A DNA stretch of 64,000 nt, taken from Bacteroidaceae bacterium (GTDB lineage: Bacteria; Bacteroidota; Bacteroidia; Bacteroidales; Bacteroidaceae). The notes beneath the pieces are model-generated. The model was given only the letters and a program-made list of their open reading frames with translations. It made no database searches and had not been told where the DNA came from. Both the position numbers and the translations under genes were made by a program. Below, piece after piece: positions 29,540-38,691 of the stretch. The stretch is from NCBI GenBank assembly GCA_016286165.1, contig JAEESE010000014.1, positions 1 to 64,000 on the forward strand, in the 5' to 3' direction. The stretch's first letter is position 1. Every line of letters starts with the position of its first letter.

Positions 29540-31279
29540 ATGACAAAAGGAATAGTAAGTGGCGTTATCGCCAACATGGTAACGCTCCGCGTGGACGGAC
29601 CGGTGAAGCAGGGTGAGATCTGCTACATCGAGACCGGCGGCGACCGCCTCATGAGCGAGGTCATCAAGGTCATCGGTCAGGACGTCTACGTTCAGGTATT
29701 CGAGAGCACTCGCGGACTGAAAGTGGGTGCCGTGGCCGAGTTCACAGGCCACATGCTCGAGGTGCAACTTGCCCCGGGTATGCTCAGCAAGAACTTCGAC
29801 GGTCTGCAGAACGACCTCGACAAGATGGAGGGCGTCTTCCTCAAGCGTGGACAGTACACCGACCCCCTCGACCGTGAGCGCCTCTGGGACTTCGAGCCCA
29901 TCGTGAAGGTAGGCGACAAGGTCGTCGGCAGTGATTGGCTCGGTAAGGTCGAAGAGAACTGCCAGCCGCTGAAGATTATGGCTCCCTTCCAGATGAAGGG
30001 CACGGCTACCGTCAAGAGCATTGCCAAGGCCGGACAGTACAAAGTAACGGACACCATCGCCACCCTCACCCTTGAGGACGGCACGGACCTGGATGTCAAC
30101 ATGATCCAGCACTGGCCCGTGAAGTTTGCTATGACGAACTACAAGGAAAAGCCCCGTCCCTTCAAGCTCCTTGAGACCAGCGTCCGCACTATCGACACCT
30201 TCAACCCCATCGTCGAGGGTGGCACGGGCTTTATCCCCGGTCCCTTCGGTACGGGTAAGACGGTGCTTCAGCACGCCATCTCCAAGCAGGCTGAGGCTGA
30301 CATCGTAATCATCGCCGCCTGTGGTGAGCGTGCCAACGAGGTCGTGGAAATCTTCACCGAGTTCCCCGAGCTCGAAGACCCCCACACAGGTCGCAAGCTG
30401 ATGGAGCGTACCATCATCATCGCCAACACCTCTAACATGCCTGTGGCTGCCCGTGAGGCTTCGGTTTACACCGCTATGACGATGGCCGAGTACTATCGCT
30501 CCATGGGTCTGCGCGTGCTGCTGATGGCTGACTCCACATCACGTTGGGCACAGGCACTGCGTGAGATGAGTAACCGTATGGAGGAGCTGCCTGGTCCCGA
30601 TGCATTCCCTATGGACCTCTCCGCTTTGATCTCCAACTTCTACGGTCGTGCCGGTTATGTTTATCTCAACAATGGCCAGGTAGGTTCTATCACCTTCATC
30701 GGTACGGTATCGCCTGCCGGCGGTAACCTCAAGGAGCCTGTCACCGAGAGTACTAAGAAGGTAGCCCGCTGCTTCTACGCCCTCGAACAGGAGCGTGCCG
30801 ACAAGAAGCGTTATCCTGCAGTCAATCCCATCGACTCCTATTCCAAGTACCTCGAATACCCGGAGTTTGCAGAGTATATCAAGGAGCATATCAACGAGGA
30901 GTGGATTCCCAAGGTACTCAACCTTAAGACCCGCATGCAGCGTGGTAAGGAGATTGCCGAGCAGATCAACATCCTCGGTGACGATGGCGTACCTGTTGAC
31001 TATCACGTGACTTTCTGGAAGTCCGAGATTATTGACTACGTTATCCTTCAGCAGGATGCCTTCGATGAGGTGGACGCCGTGACGCCCATTGAGCGTCAGG
31101 AGGAGATCCTGAACATGGTCACCACCATCTGCGAGCACGACTTCCAGTTCGAGACCTTCCTCGAGGCCACCGACTTCTTCCGCAAACTTATCAACCTCTG
31201 CAAGCAGTGGAACTACTGCCAGTACAAGAGTGACGAGTACTACGATTTCAAGCGTCAGATTGAGGAATTCATTAAATAA
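29540..31279 (+). CDS. atpA: V/A-type ATPase catalytic subunit A
   Basis: This 579-residue catalytic subunit has the V/A-type P-loop GPFGTGKT at residues 234-241, unlike the F-type GxxxxGKT. The non-homologous region typical of A subunits (about 110-200) is present. Further motifs are CGERANEVVEIFTEFPEL, the SRWAQALREMSNR block and NGQVGSITFIGTVSPAGG. No intein is present. It follows DUF2764 by 16 bases and precedes atpB by nine. Confidence 0.96.
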   Translation: MTKGIVSGVIANMVTLRVDGPVKQGEICYIETGGDRLMSEVIKVIGQDVYVQVFESTRGLKVGAVAEFTGHMLEVQLAPGMLSKNFDGLQNDLDKMEGVFLKRGQYTDPLDRERLWDFEPIVKVGDKVVGSDWLGKVEENCQPLKIMAPFQMKGTATVKSIAKAGQYKVTDTIATLTLEDGTDLDVNMIQHWPVKFAMTNYKEKPRPFKLLETSVRTIDTFNPIVEGGTGFIPGPFGTGKTVLQHAISKQAEADIVIIAACGERANEVVEIFTEFPELEDPHTGRKLMERTIIIANTSNMPVAAREASVYTAMTMAEYYRSMGLRVLLMADSTSRWAQALREMSNRMEELPGPDAFPMDLSALISNFYGRAGYVYLNNGQVGSITFIGTVSPAGGNLKEPVTESTKKVARCFYALEQERADKKRYPAVNPIDSYSKYLEYPEFAEYIKEHINEEWIPKVLNLKTRMQRGKEIAEQINILGDDGVPVDYHVTFWKSEIIDYVILQQDAFDEVDAVTPIERQEEILNMVTTICEHDFQFETFLEATDFFRKLINLCKQWNYCQYKSDEYYDFKRQIEEFIK

Positions 31280-31288
31280 CGGAATACT

Positions 31289-32611
31289 ATGGCACAAGCT
31301 TTTCAGAAAATATATACAAAGATCAGCCAGATCACGAAAGCCACTTGTTCGCTAAAGGCCACAGGTGTAGGCTACGATGAACTGGCCACCATCGACGGCA
31401 AGTTGGCTCAGGTGGTGAAGATTATGGGTGATGACATCACCCTGCAGGTGTTTGAAGGCACGGGTGGTATTCCCACCAACGCCGAAGTTGTCTTCCTCGG
31501 TCATTCGCCATCACTGAAGGTGAGCGAACAGCTCGCAGGTCGTTTCTTCAATGCCTATGGACAACCCATCGACGGCGGTCCTGCCATCGAAGGCAAAGAA
31601 GTGCCCATCGGCGGTCCCAGCGTGAACCCCGTGCGCCGCAAGCAACCCAGTGAGCTCATCGCTACGGGTATTGCAGGTATCGACTTGAACAACACGCTCG
31701 TCTCCGGGCAGAAGATTCCTTTCTTCGCCGACCCCGACCAGCCTTTCAATGAGGTCATGGCTATGGTAGCCCTGCGTGCTAAGGTTGATAAGATTATCCT
31801 TGGCGGTATGGGTATGACCAACGACGACTATTACTTCTTCAAGAATACGTTCTCGAACGCAGGTGCTCTCGATCGTATCATTTCCTTCATGAACACTACC
31901 GAGGACCCTGCCGTTGAGCGTCTGCTTATCCCCGATATGGCGCTGACCGCAGCCGAGTACTTCGCTGTGGAGAAGCATGAGACGGTACTTGTGCTGCTCA
32001 CCGATATGACTTCCTATGCCGACTCCCTCTCCATCGTGTCTAACCGTATGGACCAGATTCCTTCCAAGGACTCTATGCCTGGCTCGCTCTATTCCGACTT
32101 GGCCAAGATCTACGAGAAGGCAGTGCAGTTCCCCGAGAGCGCTGGCGGCGGCAGCATCACCATCATCGCCGTGACCACTCTCTCCGGCGGCGACATCACC
32201 CACGCTGTGCCTGATAACACGGGTTACATCACCGAAGGTCAGCTCTATCTGCGCCGCGACTCTGATGTGGGTAAGGTCATCGTCGATCCGTTCCGTTCGC
32301 TGTCGCGTCTGAAGCAGCTTGTGGCTGGTAAGAAGACCCGCAAGGATCACTCGCAGGTCATGAACGCCGCCATCCGTCTGTATTCCGATGCCGCCAATGC
32401 CAAGACCAAGTTGGAGAACGGTTTCGACCTCACCGACTACGACAACCGCTGCCTCGACTTCGCTAAGGACTATGCAACAGCCATCCTCGCCATCGACGTC
32501 AACGTGGACACCACCGAGATGCTCGACGTCACCTGGGGACTGTTCCGCAAGTACTTCAAGCTCGAGGAGGTCAACATCAAGAAAGAGTTCACAGATATTT
32601 ACTGGAAGTAA
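31289..32611 (+). CDS. atpB: V/A-type ATPase subunit B
   Basis: This 440-residue non-catalytic partner of subunit A shows PIGGPSVNPVRRKQPSELIATGIAGIDLNNTLVSGQKIPFF with a degenerate P-loop, as expected for B. LLTDMTSYADSL and the SMPGSLYSDLAKIYEKA block follow. Its TAA is directly followed by the atpD ATG (TAAATG), so translation is coupled. Confidence 0.96.
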   Translation: MAQAFQKIYTKISQITKATCSLKATGVGYDELATIDGKLAQVVKIMGDDITLQVFEGTGGIPTNAEVVFLGHSPSLKVSEQLAGRFFNAYGQPIDGGPAIEGKEVPIGGPSVNPVRRKQPSELIATGIAGIDLNNTLVSGQKIPFFADPDQPFNEVMAMVALRAKVDKIILGGMGMTNDDYYFFKNTFSNAGALDRIISFMNTTEDPAVERLLIPDMALTAAEYFAVEKHETVLVLLTDMTSYADSLSIVSNRMDQIPSKDSMPGSLYSDLAKIYEKAVQFPESAGGGSITIIAVTTLSGGDITHAVPDNTGYITEGQLYLRRDSDVGKVIVDPFRSLSRLKQLVAGKKTRKDHSQVMNAAIRLYSDAANAKTKLENGFDLTDYDNRCLDFAKDYATAILAIDVNVDTTEMLDVTWGLFRKYFKLEEVNIKKEFTDIYWK

Positions 32612-33268
32612 ATGGCTATCAAGTTTCAATACAACAAAACTTCGCTCCAGCAGATTGAGAAGCAGCTCAAGATGCGACAGCGCACGCTCCCGATCATCAA
32701 GAACAAGGAGACGGCGTTGCGTCTTGAGGTGAAGCGCTGCAAGGAGGAGGTGACGGCGTTGGAGGCGAAACTGCAGGAGCAGATAGCAGGTTACGAACGC
32801 ATGTACGCCCTCTGGGGCGAGTTCGATGCCTCGCTAGTTGAGCTCAAGGATGTCGAGCTGGATGTCAAGAAGATCGCGGGTGTGCGCGTTCCTATTTTAA
32901 AGAATATCAAGCTCGAGGCTAAGCCTTTCGGCATCTTCAGTGCTCCCAAGTGGTACTTCGACGGTATCAACCTGCTTAACGGTTTGGCTAAGACCGCTGT
33001 TGAGCGCGAGTTTGCCGTTGCCAAGTGCGACCTGCTTGACCACGCCCGCCGCAAAACGACGCAGAAAGTCAACCTCTTCGAGAAAGTGCAGATACCTGGC
33101 TTCCAAGAAGCGGTGCGAAAGATCAAACGATTCATGGAGGATGAGGAGAACCTCTCCAAGTCCAGCCAGAAGATCCTCAAGTCCTTGCAGGAGAAACGTA
33201 AGGCTGAGGATGAGGAAAGTGTGACCGCCGATGCCGTCGGTGAAGAACAGAAAGGAGGCGACGCATGA
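32612..33268 (+). CDS. atpD: V/A-type ATPase subunit D
   Basis: This 218-residue subunit is the central rotor shaft. It consists of two long helices: an N-terminal one (LQQIEKQLKMRQRTLPIIKNKETALRLEV) and a C-terminal one from about residue 130 (ARRKTTQKVNLFEKVQIPGF). The tail is Glu/Lys-rich. The first codon abuts the atpB stop, and the last four bases overlap the atpI start (ATGA). Confidence 0.92.
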   Translation: MAIKFQYNKTSLQQIEKQLKMRQRTLPIIKNKETALRLEVKRCKEEVTALEAKLQEQIAGYERMYALWGEFDASLVELKDVELDVKKIAGVRVPILKNIKLEAKPFGIFSAPKWYFDGINLLNGLAKTAVEREFAVAKCDLLDHARRKTTQKVNLFEKVQIPGFQEAVRKIKRFMEDEENLSKSSQKILKSLQEKRKAEDEESVTADAVGEEQKGGDA

Positions 33269-35097
33269 TAGAGAAAATGAAGAAACTCACATTCCTGGTT
33301 TATCATCGGGAATATGAAGAGTTCCTACATCGTTTGCAGGAACTCGGTGTCATGCACATCGAAGGCGGTGCCCTCGCCGAAGGGCAGTCGGATGCCGTAT
33401 CGGCAGACATGGCTGAACTGCGGCGTGTGGATGCCCTCTTGAAGCAGATGGAGAACCTCCCCGCAGACAAGAAGAGTGCCGAGCCTCAAGTTCCCGACAC
33501 CACCTCCGCGGATCGTACTTTAAGTAGCGATATCGCTACCCTCGAATCCCTCTTTGCGCGCCAAGCCGATCTCGCCAGTCGCGAGAAAGAGCTGGCAGAG
33601 CAGGTGGAGACCCTTACCCCGTGGGGAGAGTTCGATCCCAACGAGGTGAACAAGCAGATGGCTGCTGCCGGTTGCGAGATGCATTTCTACACAGCCTCCA
33701 CCAAAGCTTTCAAGAAGGAGATTGCTCCCAACTTCCCTGTTGAGGCCATCAACGAGGTGAAGGGACTGACCTACTTTGTCGCCATCACCCGAGGCGAGGA
33801 GCAGGACATTCCTGCCACTGCCGTTACCCTTCCCGAGGCTTCGCTCAGTGCGCTTCGTGCTGAACATGAGAGCATCAATGCTCAGCTTGCGACACTCAAC
33901 GCTCAACTTTCGACGACTGCTGCTACCCAACGCGCCGATCTCGAGGCCTACCGCGAGCAGTTGCAGTCGCGCATGAATTTCGACACCGTGCGCTTTGGCA
34001 CCGAAACGGCTGCCGACGACCATCTGATGGTCCTCCGTGGCTGGATACCGGCCAAGGACAAGGATAAGATGCAAGCTGCCTTTGCCGACAGCGGAGCTTG
34101 GTTCGAGATTGCAGACCCTCAGCCCGACGACGACATCCCCGTCTGCCTGAAGAACAACCGTTTCTTCAAGCTCTTTGAGATGTTCACCGAGCTCTACATG
34201 CTGCCGAAGTACAACGAGTTGGATCTCACGCCTTTCCTCGCGCCCTTCTACATCCTCTTCTTTGGCCTCTGCTTGGGCGATTCGGGCTATGGCCTGTTCA
34301 TCACCCTCGGCGTGCTGGCCATAAAGTTCTTCAAGAAGGACCTGAGCCAGAGCCTGAAAGCCGCCATGAATCTGCTGCTCATCCTGGGCCTCTCCGCTTT
34401 CTTCTGCGGACTGCTCTCGGGCGCATTCTTCGGCTTCAACCTCTACGACTTGAACGTACCGCTCTTTGACCGCATCGGTCAGGCCGTTCATTTGGACAAC
34501 AGCCAGATGTTCAATCTCTCGCTCATCCTCGGCTTCATCCAGATCATCTTCGGCATGTGCCTTAAGGCCTACAACCGCACCATCCAGTTCGGCTTCCGCT
34601 ATTCGCTGGCCACCATAGGCTGGATGATGGTCATCCTCTCGCTGGCCGTAGTATTGCTGTTGCCCGCCTACTCAGGTATCGCCAAGTGGTTCACCATTGC
34701 CGGCTTCGTGCTTGCATTCTGCTACAACAGTCCTGAGCGCTACGAGAAGAACCCCGCCACGGGCTTCCTCATCAACGTGGGAACAGGTCTCTGGGACGCC
34801 TACAACACCGCCACGGGCATGCTCGGCGACATGCTTTCGTATGTCCGTCTCTTTGCCCTCGGTCTCTCCGGCGGCATCCTCGCCACGGTCTTCGACAGTC
34901 TGGCCACAGGCTTGGCTCCCGACAATGCCATCCTCGGACCTATCGTCATGGTGCTCATCTTCGTCGTGGGCCATGCGCTGAACATGTTCATGAACGTCCT
35001 CGGCGCTTTTGTCCACCCGATGCGTCTCACCTTCGTCGAGTTCTTCAAGAACGCAGGCTACGAGGGCGGTGGCAGTGCCTATACTCCTTTCAAATAA
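33265..35097 (+). CDS. atpI: V/A-type ATPase membrane subunit I (a-subunit)
   Basis: This 610-residue stator subunit carries the ion half-channels. The N-terminal ~310 residues are cytoplasmic, with a coiled coil (LSALRAEHESINAQLATLNAQLS). Seven to eight membrane segments follow from about residue 320 (LAPFYILFFGLCLGDSGYGLF onward). The essential Arg region lies in the C-terminal third (MLGDMLSYVRLFALGLSGGIL), where YVRLFALGL matches the family. The start overlaps atpD by four bases. Confidence 0.93.
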   Translation: MIEKMKKLTFLVYHREYEEFLHRLQELGVMHIEGGALAEGQSDAVSADMAELRRVDALLKQMENLPADKKSAEPQVPDTTSADRTLSSDIATLESLFARQADLASREKELAEQVETLTPWGEFDPNEVNKQMAAAGCEMHFYTASTKAFKKEIAPNFPVEAINEVKGLTYFVAITRGEEQDIPATAVTLPEASLSALRAEHESINAQLATLNAQLSTTAATQRADLEAYREQLQSRMNFDTVRFGTETAADDHLMVLRGWIPAKDKDKMQAAFADSGAWFEIADPQPDDDIPVCLKNNRFFKLFEMFTELYMLPKYNELDLTPFLAPFYILFFGLCLGDSGYGLFITLGVLAIKFFKKDLSQSLKAAMNLLLILGLSAFFCGLLSGAFFGFNLYDLNVPLFDRIGQAVHLDNSQMFNLSLILGFIQIIFGMCLKAYNRTIQFGFRYSLATIGWMMVILSLAVVLLLPAYSGIAKWFTIAGFVLAFCYNSPERYEKNPATGFLINVGTGLWDAYNTATGMLGDMLSYVRLFALGLSGGILATVFDSLATGLAPDNAILGPIVMVLIFVVGHALNMFMNVLGAFVHPMRLTFVEFFKNAGYEGGGSAYTPFK

Positions 35098-35161
35098 CTT
35101 GTTATTACGTAATTACGTTATAACGTCATCACGAAATAAATATAAAACAAATAAATCTTAA

Positions 35162-35644
<483 letters not shown>

Positions 35645-35759
35645 GCTCACCGCCCAAGAGTCGTTGCTCTCGGCACAGCTCAGCGAGGCTATGAACATGT
35701 ACAATGGTGCAAAGGCCGTCATAGCCTTGTATATCGCCTTAGGTGGAGCAACGCGTTAA
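35645..35759 (+). pseudogene. Remnant of a TolC-family outer-membrane efflux protein (C-terminus only)
   Basis: In the frame starting at 35646 the DNA reads LTAQESLLSAQLSEAMNMYN, then GAKAVIALYIALGGATR and TAA at 35757. This matches the C-terminal helix of RND-efflux outer-membrane factors (typical ending: LTAQQSLLSAQL...LYxALGGG). There is no start codon or upstream part: the preceding bases are the end of atpK in another frame. It looks like a deletion scar that fused the tail of an efflux gene to the ATPase operon. Confidence 0.7.
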
Positions 35760-35770
35760 ATGCTTAGTTA

Positions 35771-36667
35771 ATGCCACCTATTCTTCGCCGCTACCAACAA
35801 TATCTTCGTCTGGAACGCGGCTTCTCAGACAATACGTTAGCAGCTTATCAGAAAGACTTGGATAAGTTGCTAACGTTTCTTGATGCCGAGGGTATAGACT
35901 ATCATCAGGTAACAACTGATCAGTTGCAGACGTTTGTGGCATCGCTGATGGACATAGGTATTACAACGCGTTCCATTGCGCGCATCCTCGCGGGTGTACG
36001 CTCGTTCTATAAATTTCTTTACCTGGAACGTGAGATAGAGACTGACCCATGTGAATTGTTAGAGTCCCCGGCACGTGGAGGCAAGTTGCCCGATGTGCTT
36101 ACCATTGAGGAGATTGACAGCATTATTGCTGCCATTGATATGTCGAAGGCCGAGGGCCAGCGCGACCGTGCTATCATTGAGACCTTGTATTCCTGCGGGC
36201 TGCGGGTTAGTGAATTATGTAATCTGCGACTGTCGGACTTGTTTCTTGACGAGGGTTTCATTCGTGTACATGGCAAGGGTAAGAAGGAGCGCCTGGTGCC
36301 TATCTCGCAGAGCGCTATCGACGAGTTGAGACTATGGTTCGCTTCGCGCGACGGGATAGCCATACGCCCTGGCCATGAGGACATGGTATTTGTGAGTTTC
36401 CGTCGTGGCACAGCCCTCTCACGCATAACCATCTTCCATATTGTGAAGACGCTGTGCGAAGCAGCTGGCATACGTTCCACAGTATCGCCACACACCTTTC
36501 GCCATAGCTTCGCCACACATCTTTTGGAAGGCGGAGCCAACCTGCGAGTCATTCAGGAAATGCTTGGACACGAGGAGATAGGCACTACGGAAATATATAT
36601 GCACGTCAACCGTCAGCATCTCCGTCAGGAGATACTCTTGCATCATCCGAGAAACATAGATAATTGA
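35771..36667 (+). CDS. xerD: Tyrosine recombinase XerD-like
   Basis: This 298-residue recombinase has the full catalytic set: R145 (CGLRVSELC), K169 (GKGKKERLVP), H241 and R244 (HTFRHSFATHLLEGG), H267 (MLGHEEI) and Y276 (TTEIYMHV). The N-terminal SAM-like core-binding domain spans about 1-85. Length and sequence fit XerD, the chromosome dimer resolvase, rather than an integrase of a mobile element. No phage or transposon genes are nearby, although a TolC remnant ends 11 bases upstream. Confidence 0.9.
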   Translation: MPPILRRYQQYLRLERGFSDNTLAAYQKDLDKLLTFLDAEGIDYHQVTTDQLQTFVASLMDIGITTRSIARILAGVRSFYKFLYLEREIETDPCELLESPARGGKLPDVLTIEEIDSIIAAIDMSKAEGQRDRAIIETLYSCGLRVSELCNLRLSDLFLDEGFIRVHGKGKKERLVPISQSAIDELRLWFASRDGIAIRPGHEDMVFVSFRRGTALSRITIFHIVKTLCEAAGIRSTVSPHTFRHSFATHLLEGGANLRVIQEMLGHEEIGTTEIYMHVNRQHLRQEILLHHPRNIDN

Positions 36668-36726
36668 AAAGTGCAGAAAAAAGTAAAAAAACTATAATCT
36701 CTACCCCATAATACCTAATCTTTTAT

Positions 36727-36734
36727 TACCTTTG
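36727..36734 (+). promoter_or_regulatory. Promoter -7 element of the 36822 lipoprotein gene
   Basis: TACCTTTG fits the consensus, 87 bases before the ATG. No matching -33 element. Confidence 0.6.
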
Positions 36735-36799
36735 CACCGCCGTATAGGTAATCGGCATTTAAGAGATAAACTTAAACAACGTAATATAAACTTTTAATT

Positions 36800-36814
36800 G
36801 CGGGCATAGCCCGT
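36800..36814 (+). promoter_or_regulatory. Start-proximal CGGGC/GCCCG hairpin
   Basis: CGGGC (36801-36805) and GCCCG (36809-36813) form a 5-bp stem with loop ATA, eight bases before the ATG. A similar element (GCGGGCACTACCCGT) lies nine bases before the nadB ATG at 52502. The following bases are also alike (CATCATG, then CGTAAA). Confidence 0.6.
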
Positions 36815-36821
36815 TTCCATC

Positions 36822-38516
36822 ATGCGTAAACTGACATTAATCGCAATTGCAGCCGTGGGTGCCGTAGCGCTCACCTCTTGCAGCAAACTGAAGCAACTGA
36901 GCGCCGACAATGTGCGCGTAACTCCAACACCCCTCGAGGCCGTAGCCGGCGAAGTGCCTGCTACCATTAACGTGACTTTCCCACAGAAGTATATGAAGAA
37001 AAAGGTGTCGCTCGGCGTGACACCCGTGTTGAAGTACACTGGCGGTGAATCTACCTCCGCCCCCTCTACGTTCCAGGGCGAGAAAGTGCTTGGCAACGGC
37101 ACCACCGTGGCTTATAAGGCAGGCGGCAACTACACTATGCGCGCCAACTTCCCCTTCGTAGACGCCATGCAGCAGAGCGACCTCTACCTGCGCTTCGATG
37201 CTAAGAAGGGCAAGAAGGCTGTGAGCCTCCCCGACCTTAAGGTTGGTTATGGTGTCATAGCTACCAGCGAACTGCTGAAGAACACTCTTTCCAGCGTTAA
37301 CCCTGCTCTCGCTCCCGATGCTTACCAGCGTATCATGAAGCAGAAGCAGGAGGCGCAGATCAAGTACCTCGTGAACCAGGCCAATGTACGTGCCAGCGAG
37401 CTCAACAGCACCAGCATCAAGGACTTCGTGAAGATTCTGAAGGAAATCAACGACAATCAGGAGAAGCTGCAGCTCGAGAATATCGAGGTTAGCGCTTATG
37501 CTTCGCCCGAAGGCCGCTACGATTTCAATGCCCAGCTGGCCGAGAAGCGTCAGAACACCTCCAGCGCTTATGTCAATGAGCAGCTGAAGAAGAACCGCAT
37601 GAAGGCTGATGTCGACACCAAGTTCACAGCCGAGGACTGGGAAGGCTTCCAGCAGTTGGTTGGCGAGAGCAATATTCAGGATAAGGACGTCATCCTTCGC
37701 GTGCTCTCCATGTATCAGGATCCTGCCGAACGTGAGCAGCAGATTCGCAACATGAGTGTTGTCTATGATGAGTTGGCCAAGGGTATCCTGCCTGAGCTCC
37801 GTCGCGCACGCCTCATTGCCAACTACAATGTCATCGGCCGTTCCGACGAACAGATTCTTAATCAGTTCCAGACCGATGCTACTCAGCTCAACGTTGAGGA
37901 GATGCTTTACGGCGCAGCCCTGCAAGAGGACAACGCCCTGAAACAGAAGTGGTATGAGAAGGCAGCTCAGCTCTTCCAGAGCGATGCCCGCGCCTACAAC
38001 AACCTCGCCAATCTTGCTTATCAGGACGGCGACCTCGCTTCCGCAGCCAACTACCTTGCCAAGGCTAAGAGCATCAATGCCAACAGCCCTGAGGTGGCAA
38101 CTAACGAAGCCCTTCTGGCTCTGGCTAAGGGTCAGGTGGCTGAGGCTGAGGCTCTGCTGGCCAAGGGTGTAGGTGCCAACACTTACAACGAAGTGCTGGG
38201 CAACCTCAATCTGGCTAAGGGCAACTACGCAGCTGCCGCTGCCAACCTCACAGGTGTGAAGAGCAATAGCGCCCTGCTGGCTCAGATCCTCAACAAGGAC
38301 TACGTGAGTGCCGCAGCTACTCTTGCAGGCATCAAGAACGCTGATGCTTACACTTCGTATCTCGGCGCTATCCTCGCTGCCCGCAGAGGCGACGCTTCAG
38401 CTCTCGTGAACAACCTGCGCACCGCACTTGAGAAGAACCCCAGCCTGGCAGCACGTGCTACCCGCGACCTTGAGTTCGCCAAGTATGCAGCTCAGGTGGC
38501 AAGTCTGATAAAGTAA
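36822..38516 (+). CDS. TPR-containing outer-membrane lipoprotein with OmpA-like segment
   Basis: This 564-residue protein has a lipoprotein signal (MRKLTLIAIAAVGAVALTSC). The segment at about 220-260 (IEVSAYASPEGRYDFNAQLAEKRQ) resembles an OmpA-like peptidoglycan-binding motif. The C-terminal 190 residues contain tetratricopeptide-like repeats (ARAYNNLANLAYQDGDLASAANYLAKAKSIN) with Ala-rich degenerate copies to the end. The layout suggests an envelope scaffold anchored to the outer membrane and touching peptidoglycan; the family is widespread in Bacteroidales but its role is not known to me. Confidence 0.8.
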   Translation: MRKLTLIAIAAVGAVALTSCSKLKQLSADNVRVTPTPLEAVAGEVPATINVTFPQKYMKKKVSLGVTPVLKYTGGESTSAPSTFQGEKVLGNGTTVAYKAGGNYTMRANFPFVDAMQQSDLYLRFDAKKGKKAVSLPDLKVGYGVIATSELLKNTLSSVNPALAPDAYQRIMKQKQEAQIKYLVNQANVRASELNSTSIKDFVKILKEINDNQEKLQLENIEVSAYASPEGRYDFNAQLAEKRQNTSSAYVNEQLKKNRMKADVDTKFTAEDWEGFQQLVGESNIQDKDVILRVLSMYQDPAEREQQIRNMSVVYDELAKGILPELRRARLIANYNVIGRSDEQILNQFQTDATQLNVEEMLYGAALQEDNALKQKWYEKAAQLFQSDARAYNNLANLAYQDGDLASAANYLAKAKSINANSPEVATNEALLALAKGQVAEAEALLAKGVGANTYNEVLGNLNLAKGNYAAAAANLTGVKSNSALLAQILNKDYVSAAATLAGIKNADAYTSYLGAILAARRGDASALVNNLRTALEKNPSLAARATRDLEFAKYAAQVASLIK

Positions 38517-38533
38517 AAGCAACAAGAAAGACT

Positions 38534-38691
38534 CACCTCCAACCCCTCCCGTCAGGGAGGGGGGAGTCTGCGGGACGACATTATAAGTAATAATGTGTAA
38601 GGGCATTTGCAATCGCCCACCCAAGAAGAGTATGAGAACTGAAACACATACATCGCGCAGCCTCCTCCCCTCCCTGATGGGGTGGGGTTGG
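38534..38691. repeat. Facing pair of C/G-rich palindromic elements
   Basis: One copy lies at 38534-38573 (CCAACCCCTCCCGTCAGGGA...) and a second, in opposite orientation, at 38661-38691 (CCTCCCCTCCCTGATGGGGT...). Together they bracket about 90 bases that include the start codon of the next gene. The right copy is translated and forms part of that gene's signal peptide. Confidence 0.75.

Noticed and set aside
35771..36667. Integrase of a mobile element
   Set aside because: Length and motifs fit the housekeeping XerD class, and there are no attachment sites or mobility genes next to it.
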